From: a bacterium
Lineage (GTDB): Bacteria > Bacillota_A > Clostridia > Lachnospirales > Lachnospiraceae
DNA length: 44,259 bases
Assembly: GCA_004562915.1 (NCBI GenBank)
Contig: SFQZ01000023.1
Span: 1 to 44,259 of the forward strand
Reading direction: 5' to 3'
Of this stretch, positions 24,626-32,795 are shown piece by piece. Made by a program: the position numbers and the translations under genes. The stretch's first letter is position 1. Each line of letters begins with the position of its first letter. Under the pieces are notes generated by a model that had not been told where the DNA came from, did not search any database, and saw only the letters and a program-made list of their open reading frames with translations.

Positions 24626-25528
24626 TTTTACTGCACCGATCAGTGTATTGATGTCTTCTACCTGATATTTTTTCATATACTCCTCAATTCCTTTTGCCAC
24701 ATCTCTGGCTGCATAAGGATTGAAGAAGTTAGCTGTTCCCACGGAGACTGCTGTTGCTCCTGCCAGAATAAATTCCATCGCATCATCCGCAGTAGTGATT
24801 CCGCCCATGCCGATAATCGGTACTTTTACCGCATTGGCAACCTGATATACCATGCGAACCGCAACCGGCTTTACTGCAGGACCTGACATTCCACCTGTTT
24901 TATTTGCCACTGCAAAGGTTCTTCTGTGAATATCGATTTTCATACCGGTAAGGGTATTGATCAGGGAAAGTACATCTGCCCCTCCCGCTTCTGCTGCTCT
25001 GGCCATCTCTGTAATATCTGTTACATTCGGACTGAGCTTCATAATCACAGGCTGTTTTGCACGTTTTTTTACTTCCCTGGTAATGGCTTCCACAGCTTTT
25101 GGATCCTGCCCGAAAGCAATTCCGCCTTCTTTGACGTTTGGGCAGGAAATATTAATTTCCAGCATATCCACATCTTCTTCTGCCAGTCGTTCTACTACCT
25201 GACAGTAATCCTCTGTGGTTTTACCGCACACATTCACAATAATCTTTGTATCATATTTTTTCAAAAACGGAATATCTCTCTGGCAGAACACATCGATTCC
25301 CGGATTCTGAAGTCCGATGGCATTGATCATTCCACCATAAGTCTCTGCGATTCTGGGAGTCGGATTTCCCGGCCATGGTACATTTGCCACACCCTTTGTC
25401 ACCACTGCTCCAAGTTCTCCCAGATCATAAAATTCACTGTATTCCGCACCGCTTCCAAAGGTTCCGGAAGCTGTCATAACCGGATTTTTCAATTCCACAC
25501 CAGCCAGATTTACTTTTGTATTCATCAC
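24623..25528 (-). CDS. pyrD: Dihydroorotate dehydrogenase class 1B, catalytic subunit
   Basis: Oxidises dihydroorotate to orotate using FMN. With the PyrK subunit it passes electrons to NAD+. The 301-aa product has the base Cys129 in NISCPNVKEGG; Cys rather than Ser marks class 1. The FMN-binding region includes VPIIGMGGITTADDA and GATAVSVGTANFFNP. The pairing with pyrK immediately upstream, overlapping in the sequence ATGATGA, defines class 1B. Its TAG stop lies inside the palindromic repeat. Confidence 0.96.
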   Translation of the reverse strand: MMNTKVNLAGVELKNPVMTASGTFGSGAEYSEFYDLGELGAVVTKGVANVPWPGNPTPRIAETYGGMINAIGLQNPGIDVFCQRDIPFLKKYDTKIIVNVCGKTTEDYCQVVERLAEEDVDMLEINISCPNVKEGGIAFGQDPKAVEAITREVKKRAKQPVIMKLSPNVTDITEMARAAEAGGADVLSLINTLTGMKIDIHRRTFAVANKTGGMSGPAVKPVAVRMVYQVANAVKVPIIGMGGITTADDAMEFILAGATAVSVGTANFFNPYAARDVAKGIEEYMKKYQVEDINTLIGAVK

Positions 25529-26301
25529 AATTCCACCTCCGATGCAGGAAATACAGGACCATCCTTACAGATTCTTTTATTGTGTACATGAGAATGGTGA
25601 TCCACTTCTTTCGATTTACACACACAGGCAAGACACGCACCGACTCCACATGCCATCTTCTCTTCCATGGAAATCCAGCAGGGAATCTGCTGCTCTTCGG
25701 CATATGCTTTAATTGCCCTGAGCATAGGCGTAGGTCCGCAGGCAAAGATCACATCTGCTTTCAAGTCCTTTTCCCGGATTGCATCCATTACATTCCCCTT
25801 TGTTCCTGCACTTCCATCTTCTGTGGCAATATAAAGTTTTCCGTTTTTCTCCATCTCTTCTGTAAGAAACAGTTCATCTCTGTAACCGGCTATTGTGATC
25901 ACATCTCCCTGAATCTGTTTTCCTGTCTCCACCATCGGCGGAATACCGATGCCTCCGCCCATTAAAAATACAGTCTTCCCTTCTGCTTCCTGCAGAGGGA
26001 ATCCGTTTCCCAATGGTCCCATTACCTCTACGGTATCTCCACTCTGCAGTCCGGAAAACTCTTCGGTTCCTGTATTTTTACCGGTCACACGATACACAAT
26101 TCTTAAGCGGCTGTTCTCACCATCGATCTCGCAAAGACTAATCGGCCGTGGAAGAAGCTTGCTTCCATCTTTGGAATACAAAGACACAAACTGCCCCGGC
26201 TTTGCCTCTTTCCCAATGTTCTCTGTCTGTATCCACATACTATATATGTCGGTTCCGATACATTCCTGACTGATTACAGTACACAATTCTTTTGCTTTCA
26301 T
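25525..26301 (-). CDS. pyrK: Dihydroorotate dehydrogenase electron transfer subunit
   Basis: A 258-aa iron-sulfur flavoprotein carrying electrons from PyrD's FMN to NAD+. An RPISLCE motif binds FAD, and GGGIGIPPM starts the NAD-binding region. The [2Fe-2S] ligands sit in CGVGACLACVC and the later Cys of RICKDGPVF. I place the start at MKAKELCTV (26301) with AGGAG upstream, 19 nt after pyrF's stop. An in-frame ATG at 26358 would overlap pyrF. The stop overlaps the pyrD start, indicating coupled synthesis of the two subunits. Confidence 0.94.
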   Translation of the reverse strand: MKAKELCTVISQECIGTDIYSMWIQTENIGKEAKPGQFVSLYSKDGSKLLPRPISLCEIDGENSRLRIVYRVTGKNTGTEEFSGLQSGDTVEVMGPLGNGFPLQEAEGKTVFLMGGGIGIPPMVETGKQIQGDVITIAGYRDELFLTEEMEKNGKLYIATEDGSAGTKGNVMDAIREKDLKADVIFACGPTPMLRAIKAYAEEQQIPCWISMEEKMACGVGACLACVCKSKEVDHHSHVHNKRICKDGPVFPASEVEL

Positions 26302-26320
26302 CTGTCCGTTTTCTCCTGTT

Positions 26321-27250
26321 TTATTTTGCTGCCTGCAGGGCTCCATCAATATCTGCAATCATATCCTTTACAGCCTGACGGGATGCATCCGCAAAATTCT
26401 CCGCACCAAATTTTGAGTATGCTTCCTGTTTGTATGCCGCAATGATACCCCTGGATGAATTGATGATTGCTCCCAGACCATCTTCATTAAAGAAATGTAC
26501 CAGATCCTTGCCTCTTCCGCCCTGAGCGCCATAGCCCGGCACCAGAATAAATGTCTTTGGCATTACTTTTCTGAGAACCTTGCCCTGTTCCGGATAAGTT
26601 GCTCCTACAACAGCACCAATATAGCTGTAAGATTCTCCCATATGCTCTTTGCCCCAGGCAGCAACCTGTTCGCCAACCCACTCATACAGCGGACGTCCGT
26701 CAATCAGTCTGTCCTGAAACTCCCCACTGGAAGGATTGGATGTCTTTACAAGAATAAACAGACCTTTGTTTTCTTCTTTACATACTTTAATAAACGGTTT
26801 GATTCCATCAGAACCAAGATAAGGATTCACAGTAGCAAAATCTTCATCAAATCCGTAAAATCTTTTGGATCCCACCTGTACTTTTCCCAAATGTCCTACA
26901 GCGTATGCTTCTGACGTGGAACCGATATCTCCTCTTTTGACATCCCCGATTACTACCAGTCCTTTTTCATGACAGTAATCCACAGTTTTTTTGAACGCTT
27001 TCATTCCTTCCAAACCAAACTGCTCATACATGGCAATCTGTGGTTTCACAGCCGGAATTAAGTCATACGTAGCATCTACGATAGCTTTATTAAACTGCCA
27101 GATAGCTTCCGCTGCACCTTCCAGGGTTTCCCCAAATTCTGCAAACGCTCTCTTCTGTACATGCTCCGGTACATAATTCAGCATAGGATCCAGTCCGACC
27201 ACAATCGGTGCATGAGTTTTCTTAATTTTTTCAATCAGTTTATTGATCAT
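26321..27250 (-). CDS. pyrF: Orotidine 5'-phosphate decarboxylase, long type
   Basis: Converts OMP to UMP, the last step of the pathway. The 309-aa protein is the longer form found in Clostridia and mycobacteria rather than the 230-aa Bacillus/E. coli form. The active-site signature is DVKRGDIGSTSEAY with the catalytic Asp-Lys-Asp set. PGYGAQGG near the C-terminus binds phosphate. It lies 37 nt downstream of pyrC and 19 nt upstream of pyrK. Confidence 0.95.
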   Translation of the reverse strand: MINKLIEKIKKTHAPIVVGLDPMLNYVPEHVQKRAFAEFGETLEGAAEAIWQFNKAIVDATYDLIPAVKPQIAMYEQFGLEGMKAFKKTVDYCHEKGLVVIGDVKRGDIGSTSEAYAVGHLGKVQVGSKRFYGFDEDFATVNPYLGSDGIKPFIKVCKEENKGLFILVKTSNPSSGEFQDRLIDGRPLYEWVGEQVAAWGKEHMGESYSYIGAVVGATYPEQGKVLRKVMPKTFILVPGYGAQGGRGKDLVHFFNEDGLGAIINSSRGIIAAYKQEAYSKFGAENFADASRQAVKDMIADIDGALQAAK

Positions 27251-27287
27251 TTTCCTGTCTCTCCTGTTTATTTCTAAATTTTATCTG

Positions 27288-28568
27288 TTATTTATCTTCG
27301 TACACTACTGTTCCGCTACAGATTGTCATTTTCACTTTTCCTTTCACCTTTTTGCCGTTGAAAGGTGAATTCTTACCTTTAGATACGAACTGTCTCACGT
27401 CAATGGTATACTCTTCTTCGGGATCTATAATCACAACATCTGCTGTTTTCCCCTTTTTCAAAGACCCTTTATCATCCAGATGCAAAATTCTTGCCGGATT
27501 ATAACTCATCTTTTCTGCCATCTGCATAGGTGTCAGCCAACCTTTATCCACCAGTTCTGTGATTGTCAGGGCCACGCTTGTCTCAAGTCCGACAATACCA
27601 AACGGTGCTTTCAGCATGGATTGGTTTTTCTCATCACTGCTGTGAGGTGCATGATCCGTACTGATCACATCAAAGACATCCTCTTTCAGTCCCTTTTTCA
27701 ATGCTTCGACATCTTTTGGAGTCCTCAGCGGCGGATTCATCTTAAAGTTCGTATCTCCTTTCACCATATCATCAGAAGTAAGTGTAAAGTGATGCGGACA
27801 CACTTCACCCGTTACAGGGATTCCTCTTTCTTTTGCCAGTTTCAGAAGAATCATACTTGCTTCCGTAGAACAATGGCAAAGATGAAGATGGCATCCTGTA
27901 TCTCTGGAAATTATAATATCTCTGGCCACAATCGTATCTTCCACCGCATTACTGATTCCAGGCAGACCGAACTTTCTGGAATTCTCATCCTCATTCATGC
28001 ATCCGCCATTAACCATATGAATGTCTTCACAGTGAGCTAATACGGGAATATCCATTTTTTTTGCAATGAGCATAGCCTCTTTGTACAGCTGTGCATTCAT
28101 AACAGACTTTCCGTCCTCACTGATTGCCGGAACTCCTGCTTTTACCATCCCTTCAATATCAGATAATTCCTCGCCCTTCATCCCCTTGGTAATTGCCCCT
28201 ACCTGAAGGACATTTACCCTTGCATAATCCTTGGCCTTATTCTTCACATAAGCCACTCTGCTCGGATCATCCATAACAGGTTTTGTATTTGGCATGGCGA
28301 GGACTGTAGTCACTCCGCCCCGCGCTGCTGCACGTGCGCCAGTTATGATATCTTCTTTGTATGTCAGTCCCGGATCTCTCAGATGCACGTGCATATCAAT
28401 CAATCCCGGCATTACATAACAGCCTTCCGCATCCACAATGCAATCAGCTTCTTCCTCAATCTTTTCTTCTACCGCGGCAATCTTGTCATTTTCAATCAGC
28501 AATTCTGCCACCTGATCCATCTTACTGTCCGGATCAATGATACGTCCATTCTTAATCAGAATTTTCAT
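27288..28568 (-). CDS. pyrC: Dihydroorotase, class I
   Basis: Cyclises N-carbamoyl-aspartate to dihydroorotate. The 426-aa size and the metal motif DMHVHLRDPG (His60, His62) identify a class I dihydroorotase. The late DHAPHSSDEK carries the catalytic Asp. It is the first gene of pyrC-pyrF-pyrK-pyrD; carbamoyl-phosphate synthase and aspartate transcarbamoylase genes are not in the window. In a minority of organisms similar proteins act as hydantoinases, but the operon settles the function. Confidence 0.95.
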   Translation of the reverse strand: MKILIKNGRIIDPDSKMDQVAELLIENDKIAAVEEKIEEEADCIVDAEGCYVMPGLIDMHVHLRDPGLTYKEDIITGARAAARGGVTTVLAMPNTKPVMDDPSRVAYVKNKAKDYARVNVLQVGAITKGMKGEELSDIEGMVKAGVPAISEDGKSVMNAQLYKEAMLIAKKMDIPVLAHCEDIHMVNGGCMNEDENSRKFGLPGISNAVEDTIVARDIIISRDTGCHLHLCHCSTEASMILLKLAKERGIPVTGEVCPHHFTLTSDDMVKGDTNFKMNPPLRTPKDVEALKKGLKEDVFDVISTDHAPHSSDEKNQSMLKAPFGIVGLETSVALTITELVDKGWLTPMQMAEKMSYNPARILHLDDKGSLKKGKTADVVIIDPEEEYTIDVRQFVSKGKNSPFNGKKVKGKVKMTICSGTVVYEDK

Positions 28569-28702
28569 ACTCGGTCCTTTCCTGAAGTGCTTTCATAAAC
28601 TTCACTCTTTACTCTATAACAGATAACACTCATATATTTCCCTGTTATCTTTCTGTTATTATAATACACGATATCCCGCACGAAATAAAGCCTTTTTTAC
28701 AC
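28569..28702 (-). promoter_or_regulatory. Leader and promoter region of the pyrCFKD operon
   Basis: On the minus strand a TATAAT lies in GTGTATTATAATAACAG, but no good -35 is present. Downstream an 8-bp inverted repeat (AGATAACA 28621-28628 / TGTTATCT 28643-28650) could form a leader hairpin or an operator. I looked for a PyrR-binding loop followed by a terminator and did not find one. AGGAAAGGA precedes the pyrC ATG. Confidence 0.5.
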
Positions 28703-28731
28703 TTGACTTTTCTAAATATTGCCACTATAAT
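28703..28731 (+). promoter_or_regulatory. Near-consensus promoter of the cold-shock gene
   Basis: TTGACT (28703-28708), a 17-nt spacer and TATAAT (28726-28731) make one of the best promoters in the window. The start point near 28738 gives an unusually long untranslated leader of about 150 nt. Confidence 0.8.
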
Positions 28732-28737
28732 AGTACT

Positions 28738-28891
28738 GTAGAAGATAAATTAGATATCTAATATTACCCATCGGGCTTACACGGTATTATTATTTATTTT
28801 ATTAATCGTACCACAAGCCAGATGGATTTTTTTATCTTATATCGTTCTTCTGCGTACTGCTATTCTATTATTCTATTATGGAGGTATCATC
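28738..28891 (+). ncRNA. Long, probably structured 5' leader of the cold-shock mRNA
   Basis: About 154 nt between the predicted start point and the ATG. It contains a 14-bp perfect palindrome ATTAGATATCTAAT (28749-28762). It also has the complementary parts GGCTT...GGTA and TACC...AAGCC around a U/A-rich loop (about 28774-28820), then a TATGGAGG ribosome binding site. Long leaders that refold on cooling are known for cspA mRNAs; that this one does so is inference. Confidence 0.5.
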
Positions 28892-29092
28892 ATGAACAAA
28901 GGAACTGTAAAATGGTTTAATGCCGAAAAAGGTTATGGTTTCATCACTGGCGAAGATGGTGCAGATGTATTTGTACATTTCTCCGCTATTCAGGGCGAGG
29001 GATTCAAATCTCTTGACGAAGGCCAGTCAGTTACTTATGATTTGACCGAAGGCGCTCGCGGCATGCAGGCTGCTAATGTTGTAAAATTATAA
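28892..29092 (+). CDS. csp: Cold-shock protein (CspA family RNA chaperone)
   Basis: A 66-aa OB-fold protein that binds single-stranded RNA and DNA and melts secondary structure. Both RNA-binding motifs are intact: KGYGFIT (RNP1, residues 13-19) and VFVHFSAI (RNP2, about residues 26-33). The start MNKGTVKWFN is the standard Csp opening, and GGAGG lies 8-9 nt upstream. It is monocistronic, with its own strong promoter and terminator. Which paralogue it is cannot be said. Confidence 0.96.
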   Translation: MNKGTVKWFNAEKGYGFITGEDGADVFVHFSAIQGEGFKSLDEGQSVTYDLTEGARGMQAANVVKL

Positions 29093-29162
29093 TTATCATT
29101 CACATAATAATTATGAAGTAACAACGATTCATGAAAGGACTGCCTGGAAATAGACAGTTTTT

Positions 29163-29207
29163 AAACAGGGAGGCGGTAACTCAAAACGAGTTGACGTCTC
29201 CCTGTTT
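29163..29207 (+). terminator. Terminator downstream of csp
   Basis: AAACAGGGAG (29163-29172) pairs with CTCCCTGTTT (29198-29207). The enclosed ACTC-aaaac-GAGT adds an inner stem, and the run ends in TTTTAT. It is strong in both directions. The 128 nt from here to the AAA+ gene's stop hold nothing I recognise. Confidence 0.8.
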
Positions 29208-29335
29208 TATGCAAAAATGAAGAGCTGATTAAAGTGAGCATTCCCCAGGAGCAGAACATACCATACCGTCTTTCCGGCATTTAGTTGCCCCCAGATAAAG
29301 AAGACGAACCTTTATTATACCTGATTCATTCTCAT

Positions 29336-30277
29336 TTACTCCCGTCCTCTCATAACTTCTGCCCTTGCGAATGCAGGAGCTAAGTAGCCCTCGATCACTG
29401 ACTTAAAGGAGCGTACCGTCAGGCTGTCGCCGGACATGGCCGCATCAATGAGTCCCTGCATAATACTCGGTGCGATGTAGGAGATGGAGTGAGAATACTC
29501 GAATCCCATCTCAACAACTTGTTTTGCCAGAATGCGAATTTGGGCTTCGGCAGAAAGCGGCTTGAAGTTGACGAAGCATTGGAATCTGGAAGCAATCTCC
29601 CGAAGTACCCCGACACCAATAAAAGCCTTTCGTGCTAACTCATTGTTCCGATAAATCCGCATAGGTAAGGATTTATCCGATACAGAGTCGTTCTGTTTAT
29701 CCCGGTAGCTGACGCTTACTTCATTTTCCTTCAGATGAATATCCTCAACGTCATCCGATATAGCAAAGCCGATCTTCCGCTTCGCGGGTTGATTCGAGCT
29801 GAGGTCATAATTGGAGGTAAAGAAGAAAATACAGTGTTTGAAATCAAACTCCCTCGAACCGTCGCTGAGTGCTTTTCGGGAAGCACAGCGGCCTTCGTCC
29901 AAAATGGCCATGAAGGTTTTCAGAACCTCTGGATGCGCCTTATCGAGCTCATCAAAGATAAATATCGTGTATGGATTTCTTTCGACCACTTCAAAGACAG
30001 CTTCGTCCTCGTAACCGACATATCCGGCAGGAGCGCCAATCAGGCGGTAGGCCGAAAAAGCTTCCGTGAAGTTGTTGAGGTCTGTCCAGGATACAGTATA
30101 TTCCTGCCCGGAGTCTCGGGAGAGAATCTTCGCCAGCGCTTTTGCAGTTTCGGATTTACCGACACCAGGTGGCCCGGATGCTAGGATGGAGACAGGCTTT
30201 GTGGGATTCTTCTTAGCAAGATGCTGTGCCACGATATATGCGACGGCTTCAGTGGAATCATCCTGGCCGACAACCAT
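29336..30277 (-). CDS. Stand-alone Hsp100/Clp D2-like AAA+ ATPase (probably frameshifted near the start)
   Basis: A 313-aa AAA+ protein resembling only the second ATPase ring of ClpB/ClpA. It has Walker A GPPGVGKS (35-42), the substrate-threading pore loop GYVGYED (85-91), Walker B IFIFDE (105-110), sensor-1 FFFTSN (about 152-157) and a C-terminal small domain. There is no N-domain, no first ring and no IGF/L loop for ClpP that I can see. The frame continues five codons upstream of this ATG as ERLQK, then meets TAG. A good GGAGGTGA plus ATG (30324) opens MERDYVRLDYR in another frame. One missing G near 30292 would join the two. It may be a broken gene, a recent error, or one re-initiated at AGGAG. 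A 27-codon ORF lies upstream. Confidence 0.75.
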   Translation of the reverse strand: MVVGQDDSTEAVAYIVAQHLAKKNPTKPVSILASGPPGVGKSETAKALAKILSRDSGQEYTVSWTDLNNFTEAFSAYRLIGAPAGYVGYEDEAVFEVVERNPYTIFIFDELDKAHPEVLKTFMAILDEGRCASRKALSDGSREFDFKHCIFFFTSNYDLSSNQPAKRKIGFAISDDVEDIHLKENEVSVSYRDKQNDSVSDKSLPMRIYRNNELARKAFIGVGVLREIASRFQCFVNFKPLSAEAQIRILAKQVVEMGFEYSHSISYIAPSIMQGLIDAAMSGDSLTVRSFKSVIEGYLAPAFARAEVMRGRE

Positions 30278-30363
30278 CTTTTGCAGACGCTCCTATAGTC
30301 TAGGCGAACGTAATCTCGTTCCATTTAATATCACCTCCGTTTCACTTGAATGAAAGAGAGGCA

Positions 30364-30386
30364 GGAGCCTCATTAACTGAGGCTCC
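30364..30386 (-). terminator. Hairpin between the 27-codon ORF and the AAA+ gene
   Basis: GGAGCCTCA (30364-30372) pairs perfectly with TGAGGCTCC (30378-30386) around TTAAC. A further GGC/GCC can extend the stem with a bulge. On the minus strand it is followed by TGCCTCTCTTTC, only moderately U-rich. It could be an attenuator or partial terminator. Confidence 0.5.
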
Positions 30387-30409
30387 GCCCACGCCTTAGC
30401 TAGTTAATT

Positions 30410-30493
30410 CTAGCAAAATACTCCATCAGGCAGAGACTGCCCTTCACGACCGCCGTTGAAACGGCCGCTAGGAAGAAGATTTGACTTCTTCAT
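30410..30493 (-). CDS. 27-aa peptide ORF with strong ribosome binding site (leader or effector peptide)
   Basis: A short ORF on the same strand as the AAA+ gene, preceded by AGGAGGTGA at ideal spacing. The product begins MKKSNLLPSGRFNGGREG and ends LPDGVFC, so its last residue is cysteine. It is Gly/Ser-rich, hydrophilic and has no membrane segment or lipobox. A hairpin lies between it and the AAA+ gene. It could be a leader peptide for attenuation, a substrate of the ATPase, or a chance ORF. I do not recognise it. Confidence 0.45.
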   Translation of the reverse strand: MKKSNLLPSGRFNGGREGQSLPDGVFC

Positions 30494-30517
30494 GTGCTTT
30501 CACCTCCTTCATTAAGA

Positions 30518-30546
30518 TTGAGAAAAGCGAGAGAAAATGATATAAT
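30518..30546 (+). promoter_or_regulatory. Near-consensus promoter of the 334-aa gene
   Basis: TTGAGA (30518-30523), 17 nt, TATAAT (30541-30546), followed by a leader of about 115 nt. It lies directly beside the divergent start of the 27-codon ORF, so the two units probably share this control region. Confidence 0.7.
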
Positions 30547-30666
30547 ATGGGGACAATTGTTTTTCTTGCTTTTCTTGGCTAGAGTATATCTCGATTTTTG
30601 AAATTAATATTTACACGTGGGTGTTCATCTAGTTGACTTTGAGTTTCACTTTTTTAGGGGGATTTT

Positions 30667-31671
30667 ATGGATTTAGTTAGATTAAATTATGGGACAGTAG
30701 AGCAAATCATCTTCTCTGCTTGCTCGGGCGTCGAATACATTACCGGTAAGAATAAAGATGGCTCTGCCACGCTTAAGAGTATTACGCAGGAATATCTTGA
30801 TAAAGAGTTACTGCTACCTACTGGATTAGACCCCGAAGAGATAGAAGATATACTAGAAGGCGGAGAACGTCGTAGCGGATATACTCCATCTAGATTGTCA
30901 AAATTCAGGAAAGAAGGAAAATTGCCTAAGAAATACATAGCTGCTTTTTCAATGAAACAAGATATCTATGATAGAGTTGAAAAGAGTTTTACTACAGAAG
31001 GATCGCTAATTACATTCATTCGCGATGACAACATGTATCGCGCAATGTATGAATTTAATAAGCTTATTACTACTGACAACACAATACCAGAGGTTTATCG
31101 CAAAGCATTTAACAAGCTATGCTCGAAGGATACTTTTTGGAAATATCTTGCTCACATATTCATATTTGCAGTTATGCGCGACACAAACACGAAAATCAAG
31201 GAATTAGAAGAACAAGAAAAAAATAAAGAAAAGATACATCCTCTCATCGAGCGTGTTATATGCGAATTAGCTATATATGGAAAGAGCGAAACTTTTGAGT
31301 CTACGCTTGATTTTATAGATATGTCTCTTATGCAAGCTAAAACAGTGGAAGACTGCCCGATTGGAGGTGCTGATTTGGTAGCTCTTTATAAAGGAGCCGT
31401 AGAGTACAAAGAACAGCTCTCCAAAAAGCACCTTGCAATATTTGAGCAAATTCGAGAAGATGCCTATGTATATGAGTTATATGATATAAGTGCAAAGCTC
31501 GGGAGTGCTCGAAGCAGCCTTATGACGCTAGCGCAAAAATATGGGTATGATGAATACAACTTCGATATAAATATTGATCGGCACGGAATAGGTTTAACAG
31601 CTAATATTAATGGCGTTCCATTTCATGATATTTATGTTGACCATAAGGGCTATGAAAAATCAAAAAAATAA
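30667..31671 (+). CDS. Unknown 334-aa cytoplasmic protein, accessory-island type
   Basis: I do not recognise this protein. It begins MDLVRLNYGTVEQIIFSACS with AGGGGG upstream of the ATG. It is hydrophilic and mostly helical, with a charged patch KIKELEEQEKNKEK near residue 180. A compact C-terminal region (about 290-330: EYNFDINIDRHGIGLTANIN) looks like beta strands. No signal peptide, transmembrane helix or catalytic motif is visible. It has its own promoter and a terminator, is divergent from the 27-codon ORF/AAA+ pair, and sits next to a restriction-gene remnant. A defence-related role is possible but unproven. Confidence 0.7.
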   Translation: MDLVRLNYGTVEQIIFSACSGVEYITGKNKDGSATLKSITQEYLDKELLLPTGLDPEEIEDILEGGERRSGYTPSRLSKFRKEGKLPKKYIAAFSMKQDIYDRVEKSFTTEGSLITFIRDDNMYRAMYEFNKLITTDNTIPEVYRKAFNKLCSKDTFWKYLAHIFIFAVMRDTNTKIKELEEQEKNKEKIHPLIERVICELAIYGKSETFESTLDFIDMSLMQAKTVEDCPIGGADLVALYKGAVEYKEQLSKKHLAIFEQIREDAYVYELYDISAKLGSARSSLMTLAQKYGYDEYNFDINIDRHGIGLTANINGVPFHDIYVDHKGYEKSKK

Positions 31672-31730
31672 GAACATATTTCCAGAGTCTTGAAACGGCT
31701 ATGTACTATTAGCAAAATTGATGAACAGCA

Positions 31731-31768
31731 AAAAATCCCCAACACCGTTAAAAGTGTTGAGGATTTTT
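31731..31768. terminator. Bidirectional terminator after the 334-aa gene
   Basis: AAAAATCC-C-CAACAC (31731-31745) pairs with GTGTTG-A-GGATTTTT (31754-31768), with one internal C/A mismatch and an 8-nt loop. Poly-A and poly-T edges make it work for both strands. It resembles the hairpin at 33158-33189 in sequence. Confidence 0.85.
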
Positions 31769-31784
31769 ATATTATTGAGTTTAT

Positions 31785-32795
31785 TTACTTCATTACTTTG
31801 TCGAGAAGCGATTGATAGCTGTCTACGACATCATAGACTACATTCTCGGAACTGATTGCTTTGAAGTGCTCTCTTGTGCAATGGATTTTCGATTCTTCCA
31901 CCAAGCGAAGTTGCATAGAGGACATAGAGCCTTTCGTCTCGGCAACAAAGTAAATGTGTTTTACTTTGCCCTCATAGAAAGCGATTGCCCAGTCGGGATT
32001 GTAGCGTCCTACCGGAGTGGAGATATAAAAGCCGTCCGGCAATTTTACATATACGGCGACGTCCGCATTTGTATCCAACTGCTCCGCAAATTTTTGCTCA
32101 TTTGTAGAATCATACACAATATGGTCATACAAATGTTTTTTCGCTTTCATGGCATTTGTACCGAGTTTACCCTTGATGGTCGGATCCGTAAATACATTTG
32201 TCTCGTAATACTCGTCCAGTGCATTATAGGTAATGTGCTGAATGATAGCGGTCGCTTTTTCATCATTGATAAGGTCTGCTGCTCGTATGATAAATTCTTC
32301 CGGGTTATCCTTAAACTGATTAAACACGGCTGGCTGAATGCCCTGTAGTATTTGAACAATGGCTTTTCTGGTTAGTCCGGTTTCATCTACAAGCTTTCCG
32401 ACAAGGTCGTATTTGACATTATTGCTAGCAGATATATGCGTGCCATACTGGTTCGATTCCTCGCGAACAAAAGAGGCTCCGGAAATGAGATCGTCCTTGG
32501 ACTTAATCTGATTCATGGTGCCGCTTACGACCTGGAAGTAAATCTTCGATACGTGAAGTTTTGAATTTAGCGCAGCGATTGATTTTTTAATCAGTTCATT
32601 CGTATCAAAGTCTACCACATACACAGATTTCGCATTGATTCGAGACCACAGCGCTTTGAATTCCGGCATAGCCAGCTTATCTTCTTCCACATGAAGCTCG
32701 ATGTTATTGCTTCGGGCATTTTCAGGTTGCATAGCTTTAGGATCATAAGGTTCTCAAGTGAATTTTCAGCCTGCTGGCGCGTTTCCTTAAGAATC
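31785..32795 (-). pseudogene. Type III restriction-modification Res subunit, C-terminal remnant
   Basis: Open from 32732 (ATG) as 315 aa. It matches only the C-terminal third of Res, the ATP-dependent restriction subunit of type III systems (normally near 1000 aa). The signature MQPENARSNNIELHVEEDKL and the nuclease-like NPDWAIAFYEG...FVAETKGS (PD-D/ExK pattern) are kept. Upstream, related sequence ILKETRQQAENSLENL continues in another frame (about 32750-32795) and EPYDPKA precedes the ATG after a TGA. A one-base deletion near 32748 explains this. The helicase part and the mod gene are absent, so it cannot restrict DNA as a type III enzyme. Confidence 0.8.

Noticed and set aside
28749..28762. 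Perfect palindrome ATTAGATATCTAAT considered as a protein operator
   Set aside because: It lies downstream of the predicted start point in an AT-rich leader, so it is better treated as part of the csp leader structure; an operator role is unsupported.
31785..32732. Considered as a functional restriction endonuclease
   Set aside because: Only the C-terminal third of Res remains, without helicase motifs or a mod gene, and a frameshift precedes it.
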